DNA of 64,000 nt, from NCBI GenBank assembly GCA_037043235.1, contig JAWRVZ010000214.1:685820-749819 (forward strand), given 5' to 3'. Every line of letters starts with the position of its first letter. The stretch's first letter is position 1. The notes under the pieces were generated by a model. It ran no database searches. It saw nothing but the letters and a program-made list of their open reading frames with translations, and had not been told where the DNA came from. The DNA comes from Rhodeus uyekii (lineage: Eukaryota > Chordata > Actinopteri > Cypriniformes > Acheilognathidae). The position numbers were made by a program, and so were the translations under genes. This document shows positions 57,145 through 64,000 of this stretch, one piece after another.

Positions 57145-58515
57145 TACAAATCCAATCAAATTTATTTATTTGGCTTTTTTTTTTACAGTACTGTTTGTTT
57201 CAAAGCAGCTTTACAGTGATAATAGGAAAATTATGTATTTCCACTGAATTCACTTCTATTGTAAAGATCACTAATTAGTGAATTAGTTCATTTAATCTAT
57301 AAAGCAGTTCTAGGAAAAATTATGTCATCATCTGGCTTAGTTTAGTTCTCGTACAGCAGCATCAGTACAGTCTGATCAATATTGTTGAATATTAAGTGTA
57401 CACAACCAAGCAAGCCAGGGGTGACAGCGGCAAGGAACCGAAACTTCATCAAGTAACAGAACGGAGAAAAAACCAGGCCCAGTCTGGGGGCCTCTTCTGG
57501 CTGACTAACGAACATGATGTCATTATTATTCTGGGTACTACACAGTCAGAATTCAGATTGGTATCAGTAGAAAATATTAAAACATTTTATTTTTCTTGAA
57601 GATCGATACATCACACCGATATGGAGGTGAAGCAGGCATGGTCTTGTGCGGAGGACCTGTCTGGTTCTTGGGTCTTTGCTGACCGACGAGGCCTTCACTT
57701 GGGATTATCTAGTAGACATGGTCTTTACTAATATTCGTATATGTGTTTTGGTCATGTCTAGGTGCACATCCACCATTTGATTTGGATATGGACCAGATCT
57801 GGCTGATTACAGTAACCTCAGGATAGGGATTTGACAGACTAATATTAGTGCAGATGCCTCTCTTCTTTCAATGTAAACAGTACGTTGGATGTTATAGAGA
57901 GTGGTCCCGATTCTGGATGATCTAATTTATGCAGCACAATTTATAAATTAATCAAAGCTGATTTGAATAATAGAAATGGATATTGTCTTGTGTATGCCAG
58001 GTTGAAGAGATGTGTTTTTAGTCTAGCTTTAATCTGACAGACTATGTCCGCTTCTCAAACAAAGCTAGGTAGACTGTCCTCGAGTTTAGGTGCTAAATAG
58101 GAAAATTATCTACAGTCTGCAGTTGATTTTGATCTTAAAGGTATTATCAACTTGCCAAAATTTTGAGATTGCAATAGACGTGAAGGACTATAATGTGTTA
58201 AGATCTCGCTCAAGCACTGGGGAGAGAAACCATTTAGTGCTTTGTAGGTAATTAGCAAGATAAAATGTATGCAACGGTTAGGGAGCCAATGCAGTGTTGA
58301 CAGAACTGAGCTAATATAATCATTCTTCCTGGTTCTAGTACGGACTCAAGCTTTTGGACCATCTGGACTTTGTTTATGTAGCGTACAGGGCAACCACCCA
58401 GTAGAGCATTGCAATAATCTAGCCTTGAGGTCATTGAGAGCATATGTCGCAATTTGGAAATATTTTTAAGATGAAAAAAATGTGGTTTCACAGATGCTAG
58501 AAACGTGGCTTTCAA
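57145..58515 (-). pseudogene. LINE (R3) ORF2 C-terminus and 3' end
   Basis: On the minus strand a frame starting near 58515 reads HMLSMTSRLDYCNALLGG and then NKVQMVQ. This matches the conserved 'SRLDYCNALL...LQ.VQN' block after the reverse-transcriptase domain of L2/I/Nimb-type LINEs. Frameshifts and stops follow. The 3' end at about 57150-57210 has the R3 tail ('tttcaaagcagctttacag' on the plus strand). The copy is 5'-truncated and dead. Confidence 0.7.
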
Positions 58516-61328
58516 ATTAATGATTGGTATTTAAGAGCAGACCCAGGTTCCTAACTGACAACAAAAACTTGATAGAGAAGCCATCAAATCTTAGACAGTA
58601 TTAGACAATATTGTTACACTTTTTAGGAGAATTGACCTACAATTTGATTACTCATAATTGTCTCTGCATATCAAACTGAGACAGGAGGAAGTAATTTAAC
58701 ATAAAAAAACATTAGATTGCGTTAGCTATTTTAAATTATTCATGGCTAGTAGTTTGAAAACCTACAGTTTCAAAGTTTTTTTCCCCAACACTTAAAATAT
58801 ACCTTTAAGCATAACTGGTGGAAATGTTAAACTCTTATTACTGCTCTGGGTGTTTCACCTCTAGACTGCTTTAAACTGACCTTAATTTGAAGAAGGCTAT
58901 ATCAATGTATGCAAATGAATGCTAATGATCATGAATATGCATTGAATATTCATGAAGCACCTGCTGTGCTTTAAAGGCTTTGGCCCGTCTCATCGGCTCT
59001 TTCAAGGTATTCACAGCAGAATTACATTGTCTTGATATGTTTTGACTCTCATGATGTCATAATGACAGTGGGTGGAGCCCTTCAGATATGGCAGATTATC
59101 ATAAATTCAGAATAGCAGACAACCATAATGCTATTTCTGCAGCAATTCTGCAGCATTTTTGTGTTAGGGTTCATCCCACAACAAATGAACCATCAATAAT
59201 ATAAGTGATTTTAAGATCTTTTGTTGACTTTTATATGCCTATTTATTCTAAGATAATAACTGACGGGAGTCCATTCACACTTCACAAGGTCATGTGACAA
59301 CAATGCAACATAATTGAAATGTTTATTATTGTGTAAGTAAAAAAATAAAAAAGCAGTATTCAGTTTATACTTTGTGCAGTAAGTATGGACATATTGTAGT
59401 TCACATGAATCTGCTGGCAGCACCGATAATTATAAGGAACTGGTAATAAAAATAAAAGCTGAATAATATACCGGTAGATAGTTAGTTGAATCACCCAGTC
59501 CTACTGTGAAGTATACCTGTACACTAGGAGTACATTAGTATTCTATGCTATTGTATATACATAGATTACCTTTAATAACAACATCGATCAAGTTGGATGA
59601 AAAAATGAAAGTCAGTTGACCTTTGAGCTGGAAGATCGAATGAATGCATGAACGAACATCAGCAGCGTTTCAGAACGCCAACTGTATTTCTCTGACTTTA
59701 GAGTCAACTGACTGATATATTACGACATGTCTTACAAGGCTTTTGCAGTGTTAGAAAAGCCATCTGGTTGAGGCATTAACCTTTGTGCCTCTGTACAGAT
59801 GTTTGAGCGAGATTTCATCCAGGCTACAGGACTCATTTCTAAAGACTCAGGGGAGAGGAATGTTTAGATAAGCATGTTAAATTGGAACACATCAGACACG
59901 GCATTAATCTGCACTGTTGAATCTATGAGTCCACTGTCACATTCCAATTTCAATGAATTGTGACATATAAAAGAAGGCTTATGAATAATTTTATAGCTTA
60001 ATAGTTTTTATAAATGCTCAAATGTATATAATTTGAAATATATAATTTCTGTGCTCTTTTTTAATGCAGAAAAGATGTGCTGTCTTCTCCTGATTTCAAC
60101 TAAACTTGTTTGTATTTCCCTAATGGACACAAAAAATGCTGAAAACCCATGGTAAACATCTACAACATAAATCTCCAATCAGTGAAGGACCAACATAATC
60201 TGTTGGAGTGCTTGTTTTGATTTACTTGAATATTATCCAGTAAGTCTTTGATTTGAGCTTCAGATAATAATACAACAATGCTTTTTTTTTTTTACTTTTA
60301 ATCACTGTCATTGTTCAAGGAAGAATAATGAAATGTTTTGATGTCCTTAATGAATGTTGTAAATTAATTTTCACAAGCATAATGGATTGTTTATACCAAG
60401 TCTTAAATTAACATGACTTCACAGAGCCGTACAGCTAACCACTGCAAAACAGACACCAGAAAAAGACACCAGGCAAGCAAATCGGATAAAAAAACAAAAT
60501 TTCTTGATTATTCAAACATTCCATGCAGGCGACCCTGTCTGTACCTGCAAGTACCATTTAAAGATTTCTGCTCTGCATTATTCCGCAATCTGCTATATGT
60601 GGGATTGTGGGAGTGGTAGCAGTTGTGTATTTGTCCTCTGCTCTTTTATTCCTCTCTTTACCCTTCTTTGCTGTGCCTGATCAGTTTTCTGCAGCAGTTA
60701 GAGACTGTATTTAACACACACGCATGTGCGCTAGTAGTGAACAAGATTATGCAGTAAAAGCATCAGATTCACTTAAATTCGTTATATATTGAAGTCACCA
60801 TGAAATCAGTTTTTTATGGAATTTTGCGTTTTTTATTATAAATGATTTATCCGTTTTTTTAATTCATTATTATTGTAATCAAAATAAATGTCCCTCCCTC
60901 TTGCTGCAGCATCTCTTCTCTGATGATGGTGTTTACTCTCTCTGGTGTTTATTGGTTTGAGGGCAGGACAACCTGTTACTCAAATGAGATCGACTAATAG
61001 CAAACCACAACCATTCAATCAATTCCCCATCAACAAAATCAAGTTCCACCATAATTCCCCACTGTAATGGGAAAAAAGGACTATCAAATCTTGTTTCATG
61101 ACGACTTAATAGATCCGTGAAATTTACCTTTGTGCTGTGAAAATACAAACCGGAAGACAAAACACAATAAGCGCAGTGCTGAAAAGGGGGTGGGCTACTT
61201 AAGGTCTATAGAAGTTAAACTTTGCTGATAAATCAGAGTATTGAATAAATAAATTAAAAGTAATAGATTGCAAGTGGTGGGTGCTTGAATGTTCAGAGTG
61301 TTTGCTGGAGTAAGGTTTAAAGTTTAAC
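58516..61328. other. Intergenic, no gene seen
   Basis: AT-rich sequence with no recognisable exons. A few runs of T and A are present. No repeat family was recognised with confidence. Confidence 0.4.
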
Positions 61329-61851
61329 TGTCACGATAAGTAATTATTTCTAATAATTGTTCTAAATATATGTTTTGAATACGAGCTCCGCACCTCCTCT
61401 CTCTGGCCACCGGTGGGAGCTCTCACACGTATACTGACACACACACACTACATTTCCCATGATGCCGTTCAGTGGACTGATTACTGCACCACCTGCGAAC
61501 AATTACATGAACTATAAAAGACTCTCACACACAAACTGTCATCGCAAAGTCTTGTTTTGCTGCTGTGAACATTACTAAGCATTATTATACCTGTGTCTGA
61601 GCTTCCTGTTACTGACCCTGTTGTTTTCCCTGCCTGTCCTGATCTCTACCTGGTATTTCGCTTGTGATTGTTCTCCACCAGCCCTGACTTCCCCGCCTGT
61701 ACAACTACTCTGATTCTGTTTCCCGCCATTTTGACCCTTGCTTGGATTATCGTTAATGTATGCTCTCTGCCTGTCCTGACTATCCGCCTGTACGACCATT
61801 CTTATTAAAGACACGGCATTGGATCTCTGCCTGTGAGTACCTTCCGTTACA
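61329..61851 (+). mobile_element. Probable solo LTR of a gypsy-type retrotransposon
   Basis: The segment begins TGTCACGATAAG and ends CTTCCGTTACA, i.e. 5'-TG...CA-3'. It contains a TATA box (CTATAAAAG, about 61512) and ATTAAA at 61804-61809 in the expected order for promoter and polyadenylation signals. ACTACATTTCCCATGATGC at 61447-61465 is a near-consensus ZNF143/Staf site. No clear primer-binding site or internal domain follows, and no target duplication was identified. Confidence 0.5.
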
Positions 61852-62511
61852 ATATAATAGCAGACCCGGTGTAACGGGTGATTCATATGTAATTCTTGAA
61901 ACGTTTAATGCTGCCAATCCCATCGTACAAATGTTAAAAGCATCGATTCAAATGCATCGATTCACAATTTAAAAGCCTTGCCAATAGAGATTACAACATG
62001 GAGAAACGTAACCCGGCCAAGAAGAGGAAGGGCAAATTTCGAACAGCGATGTAGCACCCTTAAGACACTTAAGACGCCATCATAGCCACCGCTCTTGTCC
62101 ATATTGATAAATGCCAAGTCTATTGCGATCTTAAAAATCTGGCCAGGTAGAATGTCTAGAATACCTAGAATATCAAAATCAACTGCAGGCGGTTGATCCT
62201 TTTCCTATTTAGTACCTAAACTCTGGATCAATTTTTCTTGCATTGTTCAGGAAGCAGACACATTCTGTCATCTCTTTAACCTGGCATACACATAACACAT
62301 TATTCATGTCTATAATTCAAATAATGTAAAATGTTTGTTAGGCTGCATAAATTAGCTCAGCCGGAACCAGGAACACGTCCCATAATACCTGATACTCAGT
62401 ACATCATAAGAAGAATGGCATCTATATTGATGTTAGTTTCTCTGTTTATCCCGAGCTTACCGTAGTCAGATATCCAGATCAGATGAAGGACACGACCACA
62501 ACACAACCCTG

Positions 62512-62856
62512 CTATCACGGTCTTGTCTTGTCATTGTTTCCTTCCAGGTCCCTTTATGTATCTTTCAGGTCCTTCACGCTCCCGTCTGTCATATCACTGC
62601 TATTCCCTAATTGCCTCGTGTTTATATACCCTCCCGTGTTCCCATGTCTTTGTCAGATGTTAATGTTACGTGGTTCCTGTGTGTGGAACTTCTGTTTCTT
62701 CTATGTCTTCCTGGTTTTTGCACGACTAGTGCCGTTTCTGTTGATATTTAAAGTGGTTTTGTTTTCCGTTCATGAATAAAGAGAGTTTGCGTTTGAATCT
62801 GTTCTCCTCGTCGTTAGTCTCCGCATCGCACATGCACACGCACCCGTGGGTAACAC
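62512..62856 (+). mobile_element. Possible second LTR fragment
   Basis: It begins near CTATCACGGTCTTGTC and ends near GTGGGTAACA, with TTTATATACCC at about 62629 and AATAAA at about 62774, an LTR-like arrangement. The C/T-rich interior resembles fish gypsy LTRs. Boundaries are approximate. Confidence 0.35.
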
Positions 62857-63194
62857 CTGACCGTGACCGTGATCAGTGACCGTGATTGTCCCCTGCGAAC
62901 GCCTCATTGACACGCCAAAAGTTTTTGTTTTGTTTTTTATCAAAAAGATTTTTTTCTCTGTACAGATATAAACATTATCAAAATTATTCCCATTCACACA
63001 TATCCACGTAAACGACTAAAAGCGACTGAATTATGCATGATCGTACGGTTTTTAAAAGTCATTTTCTCAGGCAACCGAAACGCCATTGAATGGCCAGAGC
63101 GCATTAAAATTTTCTGTTTTCGGTTGTAAACCGCCCATTATTTTTACAACGGAAATTAATCGATTAAAACTTAAGCTGGAGAGTGACTTTCTTC

Positions 63195-63312
63195 TAGAGC
63201 TGCTGTACAGCCAAAACAATCTTTGCTGTATCATTTTCCCTTTGTCACTATAAAGCTGTTTTGAAACAATCTGTATTGTATAAAGCGTTATATAAATGAA
63301 GGTGACTTGACT
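63195..63312 (+). repeat. R3 LINE 3' tail, copy 4
   Basis: 'ctataaagctgttttgaaacaatctgtattgtataaagcgttatataaatgaaggtgacttgact' is the R3 3' end in plus orientation, ending in the TGACTTGACT motif. Upstream (63181-63240) reads as the adjoining LINE UTR. Confidence 0.75.
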
Positions 63313-64000
63313 CTAAAATGTCAGGGTCATGTTCCTGGATTGACATTTTGTTGATTACTGAAAAACAAGCCTAACCATAGGACACCTTAAACACTTGCGG
63401 TCTTCCAACGAGTCCACACATTCGTGATGTAAAGCTGCTTTCGCTTCAATGCTTTTTTTCAGCAAAAGTGAGCATCGAGGGCACATATCAACTGCAAAGC
63501 ACCCTTCTGAAACCTAAAATGACAAATGGAACACCCTACAGTCTCGTGGATTTAACAGAAACTCGCACACGGCAGCCATTGTAAGTCACTAAGACCGAAA
63601 GTGCATATAAAGTGTGCCATTTGGGATAGGGCCCATATCCCTATCCCTAAACTAACCCCTACCCATGACTAATCCTTAAAATCAGAAGGAAATGATAGCT
63701 GATGGAGAAACGCCTAAGCCTGGTTGCAAGCCTAACATTTCCATTTATTTTAAACTCTTAAATCTGATTGGTTGATTGGAATGTTGATCCAGGAACATGC
63801 TGTGCTTGTACTGACAACGTTTAAATATTAACGTTTTGTTTCCAGATCTCTTTATTTACTGAATCACTGACAACATGATGAATTTACTCTCATCTAAGAT
63901 GTTGTAAGTCAGCCGTATCATGATGTGACAGTTAGATTGTGTGTAGTGTAGCGTGTCACTGTCCGTGAGCAGCGAGAGAGCTGGGAATGAGCGCTGATGT
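63313..64000. other. Right edge, repeat-like with no gene assigned
   Basis: 'acaaatggaacaccctac' (about 63522) and 'gccatttgggatagggccc' (about 63617) suggest another interspersed repeat. The final 100 bases are not recognisable as coding. Confidence 0.35.

Noticed and set aside
63471..63590. Exon-like stretch after 'tttttttcag' with a GTAAGT at its end
   Set aside because: The frame has no recognisable family, and the flanks ('ggaacaccctac', 'atttgggatagggccc') look like an interspersed repeat.

Overview
The window is AT-rich vertebrate DNA with compact exons, GT-AG introns and very dense DNA-transposon debris. Several repeat families look like those common in cyprinid/otophysan fishes, so I infer a teleost, probably a cyprinid. 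The repeat assignments rest on recalled consensus sequences, not a database search. There is no bacterial or viral gene content.

Three protein-coding genes can be read exon by exon. (1) eif2a lies on the minus strand from its ATG at 6679 to 920. Ten coding exons give 461 codons; the lysine-rich C-terminus is beyond the left edge. (2) serp1 (RAMP4) lies on the plus strand at 8287-9260, with three exons and a complete 66-residue tail-anchored ER protein. It is head-to-head with eif2a. (3) lrch3 lies on the plus strand at 10442-42207. It has 20 common coding exons plus two alternative last exons, and it encodes leucine-rich repeats and a C-terminal calponin-homology (CH) domain. I checked reading-frame continuity across every junction by counting bases.

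The lrch3 introns hold pogo/Tigger-like elements (28364, 37182, and the nested 39722-41534), a hAT element with perfect 8-bp target duplications (34213-35097), several miniature inverted-repeat elements, and long TA/TG/CT microsatellites, some within about 35 bp of splice acceptors.

Right of the probable lrch3 3' UTR (about 44860 to 64000) the window is essentially gene-poor. It contains one unassigned but well-formed candidate exon (53181-53259), an E-box/NRF1 motif cluster (48511-48562), a nested repeat complex (53640-57120) with a hAT element (54486-56486) carrying a satellite with an exact 125-bp higher-order period, a LINE reverse-transcriptase relic (57145-58515), and two LTR-like segments near 61.3-62.9 kb.

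The most notable biology is at the 3' end of lrch3. Two alternative last exons each supply a version of the final CH-domain helix, but one continues into a transmembrane tail. The locus may therefore make a soluble and a membrane-anchored protein from the same LRR-CH core. Second, two perfect UPR-element-like motifs lie 21 bp apart at the eif2a start, between eif2a and the ER-stress gene serp1.
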